From assembly GCA_018969295.1 (NCBI GenBank), contig JAGWYN010000014.1, positions 1-64,000 on the forward strand: a DNA stretch of 64,000 bases. Direction: 5' to 3'. The translations under genes were made by a program, and so were the position numbers. The DNA comes from Chloroflexota bacterium. Lineage in GTDB: Bacteria > Chloroflexota > Anaerolineae > Caldilineales > Caldilineaceae. The notes below the pieces were generated by a model that was not told the DNA's origin, searched no databases, and worked only from the letters and a program-made list of their open reading frames with translations. Below are positions 1 through 10,524 of the stretch, one piece after another; position 1 is the stretch's first letter, and every line of letters begins with the position of its first letter.

Positions 1-2071
1 AAGCCCCGACTGTCGAAGGGTTGGCCGCTGAGTTGGACAAACTTCGGCCAGCCAGCGGAGCCGCTGCCTTCTCGGCCATTCTGCCAGCAGACCGCAGCCA
101 GCCGCTGCCCCTCTCCCATGCCCAGGAGCGCCTCTGGTTTCTGAACCAGCTCGACAGCAGCCACAGCGCGTACAACATGCCCGGCGCAGTGCGTCTGTCG
201 GGTGAGCTGGATGTGGCGGCGCTGGAGCGCAGCCTGCAGGAGATTGTGCGCCGCCACGAAGCGCTGCACACAGTCTTTAAGCTGCAGGAGGGGCAGCCTG
301 TGCAGCAGATTCTGCCTGCTGCCTTCCATCTGCCTCTCATCGATCTGAGTATGCTGGAGAGCCAGGGTGCAGAGGTCGAACGTCTGCTTGCTGAGGAGAT
401 CCACCATGCCTTTGACCTGGCCCAGGGCCCGCTCTTCCGGGCCACACTGCTCTGCCTGCAGCCGCAGCAAGAGCACGTGCTGCTGCTCAACCTGCACCAC
501 ACGGTTGGGGATGGCTGGTCGCTGGAGGTGCTGCAGCGGGAGCTGACCCTGCTCTACAACGCCTTCAGGCAGGAGCAGAGCACGCCGCTGCCGGAGCTGC
601 CGGAGCTGCCGCTGCAGTACGCCGACTTTGCGCTCTGGCAGCGCCGCTGGCTGGCTGAAGGTGCACTGGAGGAACAGCTGCTCTGGTGGCAGGAGTACCT
701 GGCCGCTGCCCCTGAGCTGCTGACTTTGCCGACAGACCGGCCACGCCCGCCGGCGCAGAGCTACCGAGGGGCCATCTACACTGTTGCCTTGGCTCCGGAG
801 CTGATGGAAGCGCTCCACACGCTGGCCAGCCAGAGCGGGGCCACACGCTTCATGGTGCTGCTGGCTGCCTTCCAGGTGCTTCTGATGCGCTGGAGCGGCC
901 AAAGCGACATTGTGGTGGGGGTGCCGGTCGCCAACCGCAACCGAGTGGAGATCGAGCCGCTCATCGGCCTTTTTGTCAACACGCTGGCGCTGCGCAGCCG
1001 GCTGCAAAATGAGACAGAAACCCCGCTCTCCTTTGCTGCGCTGCTGGAGCAGGTCAGGCAGAATATGCTGGACGCGCAGCGCCGCCAGGATGTGCCTTTT
1101 GAGAAGGTGGTCGAAAGGCTTCAGCCGGTGCGTGCACTCAGCCACTCGCCGATCTTCCAGGTCATGTTCAATCTGCTGCAGACAACAGCTGCGCCGCTGA
1201 CGTTGTCCGGTGTGCGAGTGGAACCGGTGGAGGCAGCGTACTCAATTGCCAAGTTTGACCTCACCCTCACCGTGGTGGAAAACCACGATGCAGTCTCTAC
1301 CGCTGCATTCGAGTACAACACCGACCTCTTCGACCGGGCCACGGTCGAGCGTATGGCGGGCCATTTTGAGCTGCTGCTGCGGGGCATCGTGGCAGACCCG
1401 ACCTGCTCGGTAGCAGCGCTGCCGCTGCTGACCGCGGCGGAACGCCACCAGCTGCTCGTCGAGTGGAACGAGACTGCCGTCGATTTTGGGCAGGAGACGT
1501 GCATCCACACGCTCTTTGAGGAGCAGGTGGCCCGCACGCCTGACGCGGTCGCTGTGGTCTTCGAGGAGGCGCAGCTGACCTATGCCGAGCTCAACGCCCG
1601 GACCAACCAGCTGGCGCATACGCTCCAGGGGCTTGGGGTGGGACCGGACGTGCTGGTGGGTCTCTGCGTGGAACGCTCGCTGGAGATGGTGGTGGGACTG
1701 CTCGGGATCCTCAAGTCGGGCGGCGCCTACGTTCCCCTCGACCCGACGTACCCGGCGGAGCGGCTGGCCTTCATGCTGGAGGACGCAGCGGTGTCTGTGC
1801 TGCTGACCCAGGAATCGATTCTGGAAGCCCTGCCGGCTGTGGAGACGCAGCTGCTTTGCCTGGACCGGGACTGGCCGGCTGTGGCGTTGAACCCCACGAC
1901 CAATCTGCACAGCCCTGTACAACCCCACCATCTGGCCTACGCCATTTATACCACGGCACGGTCATTCGCCATGATGCACCGGGAGGGCACACGACCATGC
2001 TCTATCCACCCAATGTCGAAAAGCTGGCGGAGATCCTGCGGAAGATCCTGCACACAGAAGGCACTCCCTGA
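1..2071 (+). pseudogene. Non-ribosomal peptide synthetase, truncated and internally deleted 3' end
   Basis: The reading frame is open from base 3 and runs in from the left edge. It starts with the tail of a carrier domain (PTVEGLAAEL), then a complete LCL-type condensation domain of about 450 residues with the catalytic motif HHTVGDG near base 495. An adenylation domain follows with its first core motifs (LTYAEL and the LKSGGAYVPLDP region). It breaks at LAYAIYTT, exactly where the SGSTGxPKG loop should follow. From about base 1950 the frame-3 translation is meaningless to a stop at 2144, while frame 2 carries a thioesterase tail ending at 2071. The rest of the adenylation domain, the carrier and most of the thioesterase are missing, so the last module cannot work. 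The upstream modules lie outside the window. An assembly collapse between repeated modules is the main alternative. Confidence 0.85.
1949..2071 (+). pseudogene. Remnant of the C-terminal NRPS thioesterase domain
   Basis: Frame 2 reads YHGTVIRHDAPGGHTTML and continues PPNVEKLAEILRKIL, ending at a TGA at 2069-2071. The pattern of a short beta strand, PG-GH-TML, P-(N/H)V and an amphipathic helix matches the last ~35 residues of type I thioesterase domains, where the His is the catalytic histidine. It is out of frame with the adenylation domain in front. It marks the original 3' end of the synthetase gene. The family assignment rests on this short motif only. Confidence 0.7.
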
Positions 2072-2186
2072 GTGCTGGCACTTGCCCACACGTCGTGTCG
2101 AAGGCGGAACGCTAGTGCAGCTGTTCAGCCGGCGGGTCAGATGAGTCCAGCTGACGCAGACGCTCCCGGAACTCACCGCCTTCCTG

Positions 2187-3494
2187 TCACAACAGAAGGC
2201 GGGCCGGCGCTTCGACCAGCTCCTTCAACTCGGCCAGAAACGCCGCCGCCACCGCCCCGTCCACCGCACGATGGTCAGCCGAAAGGGTGACCTGAAGCTG
2301 CCGTCTCGGCTCAAAGAGGCTGCCGTTCCACACCGGTTGCATCTGCGCCCGCCCCACCGCCAGGATCGCGACTTCGGGCGGGTTCAGAATCGCCGTAAAC
2401 TGCTCCACTGGGTACATGCCCAGGTTGGAAATCGTAAATGTGGCACCGCTGACTTCCTCAGGCCGCATCTGGCCGGCACGGGCCCGCTGCGCCAGGTCGC
2501 CGACTGCCGCCGCCAGCGCTGTCAACCCCAGTTGCTGCGCATCGCGCACCACCGGCACCAACAGCCCATCCGCCACCGCCACCGCCACCCCCAGATGCAC
2601 CGTCTGGTGCTGTTGAAACAGCAGCTGCTCGCCAGCCAGCTGCAGCCAGGCGTTGAGGCGCGGATGGCGCTGCAGCGCGGCGGCAGCTGCACGCGCAATC
2701 CAGACTGTCGGCGTCAGACGTCCCCCCCCGACAGCCACCGCAGCCCCCAGTTCAGCGCTCAACACATCCGCCCGGGTCAGATCGAGCGACGTCGTCAGAA
2801 AAATGTGCGGGGCACTCTGCCAGCTCTGCCCGAGCCGCTGGGCAATCACCCGCCGCCGCCCACGCAGCGGTTCGCCGCTGCTGCCCAACGGCAGCTGGAG
2901 AACAGCCTCCCCTGCAGCAGGAGAGGCTGCCGGCACGCTCACCGCAGACGGCACATCCACCGCCTGTATCCGTCCAGCGGGTCCGCTGCCCGCCACAGCC
3001 ACCAACGACACCCCCCGTTCGCGTCCCAGCCGCCGCGCCGCTGGGGTCGCCCGCACACGGGCAGGAACCTCCTCAGCCCCCACCCGCTCCAGAAGCTCCG
3101 CCACATCCTGCTTGGTAATGCGCCCAGCCGGCCCACTGCCCGCCACCTGCCTCAGATCCAGCCCACTGGCGGCAGCCATCCGCTGCGCCACCGGGCTGGC
3201 ACGTCGTTCCCCGGCACCCCCCGTCGCACTCCCTGCCGCGGCCTGCTTCCCCTCGTCCGGGCCAACAATCTGGGCGATCACCGTCGTCACCGGCACGGTC
3301 GCCTCTGGCCCATAACGGACATCCACCAAAATGCCGCTGGCAGTCGCCTCGACTTCCATATCGATCTTGTCGGTCTGCACCTCCAGAAGCACTTCCCCCT
3401 TTTCAACTGCCATCCCAGGCTCTTTGAGCCAACGAATGATCGTCCCTTCCTCCTGCGCCATGCCAAATTTGGGCATGATGACCGGTGTCGACAT
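2187..3494 (-). CDS. pdhC: Pyruvate dehydrogenase complex E2, dihydrolipoamide acetyltransferase
   Basis: This is the acetyl-transferring core of a 2-oxoacid dehydrogenase complex, moving the acetyl group from lipoamide to CoA. The 435-residue protein has one lipoyl domain with the modified lysine in TDKIDMEVEA (Lys43). Two peripheral-subunit-binding domains follow (about residues 98-134 and 147-183, each ending GSGPAGRI). The catalytic domain carries the HRAVDG motif (His408, Asp412). The ATG at 3494 (MSTPVIMPKF) is chosen because GAGAGGAAG lies at normal distance; an upstream TTG and ATG are also in frame. The E1beta stop is 14 nt upstream, and E1alpha-E1beta-E2 form one operon. No E3 (lipoamide dehydrogenase) gene is present here. 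The acetoin dehydrogenase complex is an alternative substrate assignment. Two binding domains in one E2 are uncommon. Confidence 0.93.
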   Translation of the reverse strand: MSTPVIMPKFGMAQEEGTIIRWLKEPGMAVEKGEVLLEVQTDKIDMEVEATASGILVDVRYGPEATVPVTTVIAQIVGPDEGKQAAAGSATGGAGERRASPVAQRMAAASGLDLRQVAGSGPAGRITKQDVAELLERVGAEEVPARVRATPAARRLGRERGVSLVAVAGSGPAGRIQAVDVPSAVSVPAASPAAGEAVLQLPLGSSGEPLRGRRRVIAQRLGQSWQSAPHIFLTTSLDLTRADVLSAELGAAVAVGGGRLTPTVWIARAAAAALQRHPRLNAWLQLAGEQLLFQQHQTVHLGVAVAVADGLLVPVVRDAQQLGLTALAAAVGDLAQRARAGQMRPEEVSGATFTISNLGMYPVEQFTAILNPPEVAILAVGRAQMQPVWNGSLFEPRRQLQVTLSADHRAVDGAVAAAFLAELKELVEAPARLLL

Positions 3495-3508
3495 CTGCAT
3501 TCTTCCTC

Positions 3509-5469
<1,961 letters not shown>

Positions 5470-5548
5470 ACCGTTCCTATGCTCTTGTGTGCTGGGCGGA
5501 CACTGCCGCCGGCGGATTGTTGGTCGACGCACAAACGTGCTTGTTTTG

Positions 5549-5586
5549 GACAGCTCTGTATTGTAGATCCGATACAAACAGCTGTC
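5549..5586. promoter_or_regulatory. Inverted repeat enclosing the pdh promoter, candidate operator
   Basis: GACAGCT (5549-5555) and AGCTGTC (5580-5586) are perfect 7-bp inverted arms. They enclose the -10 element and spacer, with a second nested pair TGTAT/ATACA. A repressor binding here would block RNA polymerase. The arms are 24 nt apart, so a dimer-of-dimers or a transcript hairpin are both possible. The regulator is unknown. Confidence 0.45.
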
Positions 5587-5588
5587 AA
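5560..5588 (-). promoter_or_regulatory. Sigma-70 type promoter of the pdh operon
   Basis: On the minus strand TTGACA (5583-5588) is followed after exactly 17 nt by TACAAT (5560-5565). The predicted start is near 5552, giving a leader of about 83 nt before pdhA. The hexamers match the vegetative consensus at 11 of 12 positions. Confidence 0.8.
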
Positions 5589-5750
5589 CGCGCGCGGGGC
5601 AGACAAACCCAAGGGTCTACTTCACGCTGGGGGCAGGTTTTGGGCAGCGTCCCCCATCTGGTCAAAGCGTCCGCTAAGGACGGCAGCACCCATTGGCAGC
5701 GGCCAGATAGCTTCACTGCTGCTGACCATTGCCCTCCCTTGACCCGGAAG

Positions 5751-5781
5751 CAACCTCGCCCAATTTGGGTGTCAGAGGTTG
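5751..5781. repeat. Nested palindrome upstream of rtcB
   Basis: CAACCTC (5751-5757) pairs with GAGGTTG (5775-5781), and inside them CCCAA-T-TTGGG (5759-5769) is an 11-nt palindrome. It overlaps the putative rtcB -35 region, so it could be an operator. There is no downstream T-run, so an intrinsic terminator is unlikely. Confidence 0.5.
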
Positions 5782-5794
5782 TTTACCATAGAAT
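5765..5794 (+). promoter_or_regulatory. Possible promoter of rtcB
   Basis: TTGGGT (5765-5770) and TAGAAT (5789-5794) are separated by 18 nt and lie about 55 nt upstream of the rtcB ATG. The -10 is good and the -35 is moderate. Confidence 0.45.
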
Positions 5795-5848
5795 ACTCCT
5801 CACAGAGGCTGGCCGGTCTGTCAGGAGCACCTGGCCAAAACAAAAGAT

Positions 5849-7123
5849 ATGCCTGTTCGCAAAACAAAACCACGACGCGCCCGCCCAGCACGGACAGCTG
5901 ACAGACCCGCCGAGACAGTCGGCCTGACACCAAAGCTGACGCTCGCCGCGCAGCCAGCACCGTTTGCTATGTTCGGAGAAGCTGGCATTCACATCCCCTA
6001 CAATGCCATCGAACAGATGCAGACCGTCATGCGCCTGCCCACAGCACGGAGAGGGGCATTGATGCCCGACGCTCACCTTGGCTATGCCATGCCAATCGGC
6101 GGTGTCGTCAGCCTGGAAGACACAATCTCTCCCTCCTTTGTCGGCTACGACATCTCCTGCATGATGCAGCTGTCACTCTTCGACCTGACACCGGCTGAAT
6201 TCATGGCAGATCGCCCGCAGCTAGCCGCTCTGCTGCGCAATGAGACCGCCTTCGGCGTCGGCTCCGACTTCCGACCGGGCCAGCGACAGCATCCTGTCTT
6301 GGAGGATGCCCGCTGGCGCACACTCCCTGTCCTGACCGAGCTCAGACCCCTTGCTGCCCGACAGCTCGGCTCATCAGGGGGCGGCAACCATTTTGCCGAC
6401 CTCGTCGTCGTCGAATTTTTACAAGGGTACGCAGCCTATCGTGCCGGCGAACAAGCGGTCGGGTTGCTCACCCACAGCGGCAGCCGAGGCACCGGCTACC
6501 AGACTGCCACCCACTATATTGCCCAGGCCGCGCGGTACACAGACCAAATCGCACACCAAATCCCCCGCGGCTACGAATGGCTGGCCCTGCACAGCGAGTT
6601 AGGACAAGAATACCTGACCGCGATGCAGCTGATGGGCGACTATGCCCGCGCCAACCACGACCTGATCCACGACCATTTTCAGGCTGCTGCCAGACTCAGG
6701 TTGCGCCATCGCATCTGGAATCGCCACAACTATGCCTGGATCGAACCCCAAGGCGTGATTCATCGCAAAGGTGCCACCCCCGCCGAACAAGGGACAATCG
6801 GTCTGATCCCCGGCTCGAGCGGATCAGCTTCCTATCTGGTGCGTGGGCTGGGCAACACCGCCAGCCTGCACTCGTCTTCCCATGGCGCTGGACGCTCGTT
6901 CTCTCGCGCAGAGGCCCGCCGCCATCACAAAGAACAGGACTTCCAAGCCCATATGGCTGCACTCGACATTTTGCACTTCGGCCTCGAACCCGACGAAACC
7001 TACTTCGCCTACAAAGATATCGAGAGGGTCATCGCCCTCCAGGCGGGCATCCTCGTGGAAGTGGTAGCACGCATGACCCCCAAAGTGGTGATCATGGGCG
7101 GACGCAGCGATGACGGCGACTGA
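5849..7123 (+). CDS. rtcB: RtcB-type RNA-splicing ligase
   Basis: RtcB ligases join RNA 2',3'-cyclic phosphate or 3'-phosphate ends to 5'-OH ends with GTP and Mn2+. All metal- and GMP-binding motifs of the family are visible in the 424-residue protein. These are MPDAHLGYAMPIGGV, DISCMM (Asp101, Cys104), SSGGGNHF (His181), THSGSRGTG (His209), VIHRKGATPA (His305) and SSSHGAGRSFSR, where His345 is the expected guanylylated histidine. The usual DIGCGM is DISCMM here, a mild deviation. The first ~25 residues are basic and Arg/Pro-rich, unlike the family core. The ATG at 5849 fits the family length. No archease or RtcA gene is adjacent, so the biological target (tRNA repair or otherwise) is open. 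Confidence 0.9.
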   Translation: MPVRKTKPRRARPARTADRPAETVGLTPKLTLAAQPAPFAMFGEAGIHIPYNAIEQMQTVMRLPTARRGALMPDAHLGYAMPIGGVVSLEDTISPSFVGYDISCMMQLSLFDLTPAEFMADRPQLAALLRNETAFGVGSDFRPGQRQHPVLEDARWRTLPVLTELRPLAARQLGSSGGGNHFADLVVVEFLQGYAAYRAGEQAVGLLTHSGSRGTGYQTATHYIAQAARYTDQIAHQIPRGYEWLALHSELGQEYLTAMQLMGDYARANHDLIHDHFQAAARLRLRHRIWNRHNYAWIEPQGVIHRKGATPAEQGTIGLIPGSSGSASYLVRGLGNTASLHSSSHGAGRSFSRAEARRHHKEQDFQAHMAALDILHFGLEPDETYFAYKDIERVIALQAGILVEVVARMTPKVVIMGGRSDDGD

Positions 7124-7160
7124 AAAAAACGCCGAATTTCTTTTTGAAAGAGTCACACCC

Positions 7161-8273
7161 ATGACCTACCTACGATCCCATCCGCCAAAACAGTTGAGTG
7201 TTCTCCGCACACCAGCGCATACGGTCTTTGTCTGTACGACAGCCCTGCTTGCCTTCACCCTGCTGGCAGGCTGCGGCTGGTTTGGAGACCAGGCCGCTGC
7301 ACCCACTGCCCTGCCCACCCGCACCCCGCTGCCCACCTTCACACCCACCCCCCTCAGCCAGCTCTCAGCCACGGAGACAGCCACGGAGACAGCCACGGAG
7401 ACAGCCACGGAGACAGCCACGGAGACAGCCATACCAGAGCCTCCTCCTGCCAGCCCGCCTGCACCCACAGAGACACCACTGGCCACTGCCCTGCTGACCA
7501 TCTCGGCAGACACAGTCAACGTGCGCTCCCTGCCCTCCACCACAGCAGCCCTGGTCGGCATGGCCAGCGCCGGCCAACAGTTTTCTGTCAACGGCCGTAC
7601 CTCTGCCAGCGACTGGTGGCAGATCTGCTGCATCGACAGCCAGCCAGGCTGGGTCTTCGCCGAACTGGTCGCCGTGACCGGCGGCGAGCTCGCACCAGTC
7701 GTCGAAACTGCCTCCCTCCCCACCCTTGAAACGGCCTCCCTCCCCACCCCGCAGCCGACAGCCGCTCCTCCCCCTGCTGCCCAGCCTTCCCCACCCGACC
7801 CGGCCGCCTCCAGCGCAGGCTTCTTTGACCCCAATGCCCAGTACCAGATCGTGGCCTTCAACGTGCTCGGTTTGGAGGAGAACAATGGCGGGATTCGCGA
7901 CAGCACTGCCCAGCACCACATCTTCCTGACCGTGCTCGACCCCAGCGGCAACGGCGTCGACGGTGCCGTCGTGCGCAACCTGGTCGGTGACCGGAGCGAG
8001 GTGGTGACTGGCAGCAAAGGGCCAGGCAAAGCCGAGATCACCATGTACTATGAGCCCTTCAAGCTGACGGTCGTCGCAGACCCTTCTGGCCCCGTGAGCA
8101 GCCAGATCTCCAATCAGATGGGGCTGGTCTTCCCCCATCTGCCCGACCTGGTCGGCAAGCTGGGCGACGTCAATTACGAGTACGGCGCCTGCCCTACCTT
8201 GGAGATCCGCTGCCAGTGGCCGATCTCGGCAATTCACTTTTCGTATGAGATTACTTTCCAGAAGGTGCGCTGA
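7161..8273 (+). CDS. Secreted lipoprotein with bacterial SH3 domain
   Basis: The 370-residue protein has a signal peptide ending in the lipobox LLAGC, so it is probably lipid-anchored outside the membrane. A Thr/Pro-rich linker with a TETA minisatellite follows. Then comes an SH3b-like domain (TVNVRSLPSTTAALVGMASA to GWVFAELV), a second Pro-rich linker, and a C-terminal domain of about 150 residues from FFDPNAQYQIVAFNVLG that I do not recognise. The ATG at 7161 is preceded by GAAAGAG; an in-frame upstream ATG at 7110 overlaps the end of rtcB and would put a non-signal extension in front. SH3b domains commonly bind cell-wall material. Function is otherwise unknown. Confidence 0.8.
   Translation: MTYLRSHPPKQLSVLRTPAHTVFVCTTALLAFTLLAGCGWFGDQAAAPTALPTRTPLPTFTPTPLSQLSATETATETATETATETATETAIPEPPPASPPAPTETPLATALLTISADTVNVRSLPSTTAALVGMASAGQQFSVNGRTSASDWWQICCIDSQPGWVFAELVAVTGGELAPVVETASLPTLETASLPTPQPTAAPPPAAQPSPPDPAASSAGFFDPNAQYQIVAFNVLGLEENNGGIRDSTAQHHIFLTVLDPSGNGVDGAVVRNLVGDRSEVVTGSKGPGKAEITMYYEPFKLTVVADPSGPVSSQISNQMGLVFPHLPDLVGKLGDVNYEYGACPTLEIRCQWPISAIHFSYEITFQKVR
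7371..7430 (+). repeat. 12-bp minisatellite, 5 copies, inside the SH3 lipoprotein
   Basis: Five perfect head-to-tail copies of ACGGAGACAGCC encode (Thr-Glu-Thr-Ala)x5 in the linker behind the lipid anchor. Perfect identity implies recent expansion, and any copy-number change stays in frame. Confidence 0.95.
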
Positions 8274-9482
8274 TCAGCTTTTTTTGCGCAGACGACGCAG
8301 CAGTTCGTCGTTGCTGCTGGCCCGTTCAAGGAGGTTGAGCAGCCCAACCAACGCACTTTTGTTGTCGCGGTCGGCCAAGGCGCGGCGCAGCAGCACCAAT
8401 TTCTCCATCTCAGCCGGGGTGTAGAGCAGCTCTTCCTTGCGCGTGCCGCTTGCCTTGATGTTGATGGCTGGAAAAACCCGGGCCTCGGCCAGAGTGCGGT
8501 CCAGCACCAGCTCGCTGTTGCCCGTCGCCTTGAATTCTTCAAAGATCATGTCGTCCATGCGCGACCCGGTCTCGACCAGCGCTGTCGCAATCACCGTGAC
8601 CGACCCACCCTTTTCGATGTTGCGCGCCAGGCCGAAGAGCCGCCGCGGCATCTCAAAGGCGCTGACATCGAGCCCCCCCGACATGGTCCGGCTGGGACCA
8701 CGGCCAGCCAGATTGAAGGCACGCGTCATTCGGGTCAGGCTGTCGATCAACACCACCACATCCCGCCCGCACTCCAGCTCACAACGCACATGCGCCATCG
8801 TCAGCTCGGCCAGACGCGTGTGGTCGCTCAACCCCTGGTCGTTGGAACTGGCAAAAACTTCGGCCGGCACCGTACGCCGAAAATGGGTCACCTCTTCCGG
8901 TCGCTCGTCGATCAACAACAAAATGATGCGGGCCTCCGGCGCACTAGCATGGATGGCATGGGTCATCTCTTCCAACAGCTGGGTCTTCCCCGCCTTGGGC
9001 GGCGCCACAATCAGCCCACGCGTCCCCTTGCCGATCGGCGCGATCAGTTCCACCACCCGCATCGACATCACCTTGCTGTCCCCCAGACGAAAACGGTCGG
9101 TCGGGTTGATGGCCACCAACTGCTCAAATGGTTTGCGGCGCGCAAATTGCTCGGGCCCCAGCCCACAAATCTGTTCGACCCGCACCAGCTGCAACCCCTT
9201 GCCCGTCGTGCCGGCAACCCCGACTACCTCCGCCCCCTCCACCAGCGCATAGCTGCGGATCAGCTCTGACGGCACCAAAACATCGCCAGGCTGCGGCGCA
9301 AAAGCGCGCAACGGGTCGCGCAGATGGCCATGTCCCTGCGCATGAATCTGAACGATGCCAGTCACCGCCATGAAAGGCTCGCTGGCAGCCTCACTGCTTG
9401 TCCCTTCACTCGTCTGCTCAGTCTTCGACGCCTTGGGAGAGCGTACACGCGACGAGCGATGCAGTTTTTTTGTTTGCCCCAT
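8274..9482 (-). CDS. rho: Transcription termination factor Rho
   Basis: Rho is the hexameric RNA helicase that terminates transcription. The 402-residue protein has a short basic N-terminus and an OSB RNA-binding fold with GHGHLRDP in place of the usual GFGFLR. The ATPase domain carries Walker A APPKAGKT (160-167), Walker B DVVVLIDSLTR (241-251) and the R-loop segment RTMSGG. The ATG at 9482 (MGQTKKLHRS) is preferred; longer in-frame extensions are not conserved-looking. No Shine-Dalgarno sequence precedes it, and TATTGT sits only 6 nt upstream, so a leaderless transcript is possible. The stop codon abuts that of the convergent lipoprotein gene with no intervening base. Confidence 0.95.
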   Translation of the reverse strand: MGQTKKLHRSSRVRSPKASKTEQTSEGTSSEAASEPFMAVTGIVQIHAQGHGHLRDPLRAFAPQPGDVLVPSELIRSYALVEGAEVVGVAGTTGKGLQLVRVEQICGLGPEQFARRKPFEQLVAINPTDRFRLGDSKVMSMRVVELIAPIGKGTRGLIVAPPKAGKTQLLEEMTHAIHASAPEARIILLLIDERPEEVTHFRRTVPAEVFASSNDQGLSDHTRLAELTMAHVRCELECGRDVVVLIDSLTRMTRAFNLAGRGPSRTMSGGLDVSAFEMPRRLFGLARNIEKGGSVTVIATALVETGSRMDDMIFEEFKATGNSELVLDRTLAEARVFPAINIKASGTRKEELLYTPAEMEKLVLLRRALADRDNKSALVGLLNLLERASSNDELLRRLRKKS

Positions 9483-9654
9483 AGATCTACAATACCATAG
9501 AGTCGTGTAAAGCAGCCAACTGGCACCGCGCTGACGGCACATTTGACCCGGGAAAGGGTCAGAGCCTCCCCGTCCCTGCGCCCACTCCTGTGCTGGCTGC
9601 ACGACCCTGCTTTGACCGGTTGATACCGCCAATCTGTTCACAAGGATGTCTTTT

Positions 9655-10515
9655 ATGCACTACGGTGCCCACTGTTATCTTTTCACAGACCGCTGGAGCG
9701 ACCAGTCGCTGCCCATTCTCGACACACTGCGCGCCCTGGGCCTCGAACTGGTCGAACTCTCTGTCGGCGACGATGTCACCTTCACCCCAGCACGCACCCG
9801 CCGCCACGCCGAAAACCTGGGCCTGTCCCTCACGGTCGGGCCAGGCGGAGCCTGGCCGCTGAGCGCCGATCTCTCTGCGGAACACGCCGAGGAACGCCGC
9901 GCCGGGCTGGCCTGGCATTGCCGCCAGGTCGACCTGGCCGCCGAACTCGGCGCGCTCGCCTACGCCGGCGCCCTGTACGGCCACCCCGGGGTGGTCAAAC
10001 GCCGCCGCCCCCCCGCCGACGAGTATGGCTGGACCGCAGAAGGGCTGCACTCCCTCGCCAGCTACGCCGCAACCCGCCAGGTCAAAATCGTGCTCGAACC
10101 CATGAGCCATTTCCGCACCCATCTGGTCAATACCTGCAGCCAGCTGATGCAGCTGATCGACCTCGCCGACCACCCAAACCTCTACGCCCTCTTCGATACC
10201 TACCACCTGATCACCGAAGAACGGGATTACGCCGCCGCCGTGCAAACCCTGGGCAACCGCCTCTGGTGCGTGCATACCTGCGAAAACGACCGCGGCGTCC
10301 CCGGCGGCGGACTGGTCCCCTGGGAGACACTCTTCGACGCACTCCACGCCGTCGGCTTCACGGGCCCGCTGGTGATGGAAGCCTACAATTCCTCGATCGA
10401 CGAATTTGCCTTCTCCCGCGGAATGTTCCACAATGTCTGTCCAGACGGCGCCGAGTTTGTACGCGCCGGGTTGGCTTTTCTACGCCCGCATGTCGCCCAA
10501 CGCTGGGGACGGTGA
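9655..10515 (+). CDS. Sugar phosphate isomerase/epimerase-like TIM-barrel protein
   Basis: The 286-residue protein belongs to the xylose isomerase-like/AP endonuclease 2 TIM-barrel superfamily. It shows conserved metal-site strands: VLEPMSHFRTH, ALFDTYH, VHTCENDRG and a final VMEAYN. Members include hydroxypyruvate isomerases, myo-inosose dehydratases and ketose 3-epimerases. The exact substrate cannot be read from the sequence. The ATG at 9655 (MHYGAHCYLF) is chosen because AAGGA lies 8 nt upstream; the ATG at 9646 overlaps that element. An aminotransferase gene starts 9 nt downstream, so the two are probably co-transcribed and may act on the same metabolite. Confidence 0.8.
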   Translation: MHYGAHCYLFTDRWSDQSLPILDTLRALGLELVELSVGDDVTFTPARTRRHAENLGLSLTVGPGGAWPLSADLSAEHAEERRAGLAWHCRQVDLAAELGALAYAGALYGHPGVVKRRRPPADEYGWTAEGLHSLASYAATRQVKIVLEPMSHFRTHLVNTCSQLMQLIDLADHPNLYALFDTYHLITEERDYAAAVQTLGNRLWCVHTCENDRGVPGGGLVPWETLFDALHAVGFTGPLVMEAYNSSIDEFAFSRGMFHNVCPDGAEFVRAGLAFLRPHVAQRWGR

Positions 10516-10524
10516 AATCACTCC

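Larger units (their letters stand above)
5470..5848. other. Divergent intergenic region between pdhA and rtcB
   Basis: This 379-nt gap carries no convincing gene on either strand. It holds the minus-strand pdh promoter with a flanking inverted repeat (5549-5588), a large imperfect palindrome at 5751-5781 and a probable plus-strand promoter for rtcB near 5789. The segment 5592-5740 shows nothing I can interpret. Confidence 0.7.
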
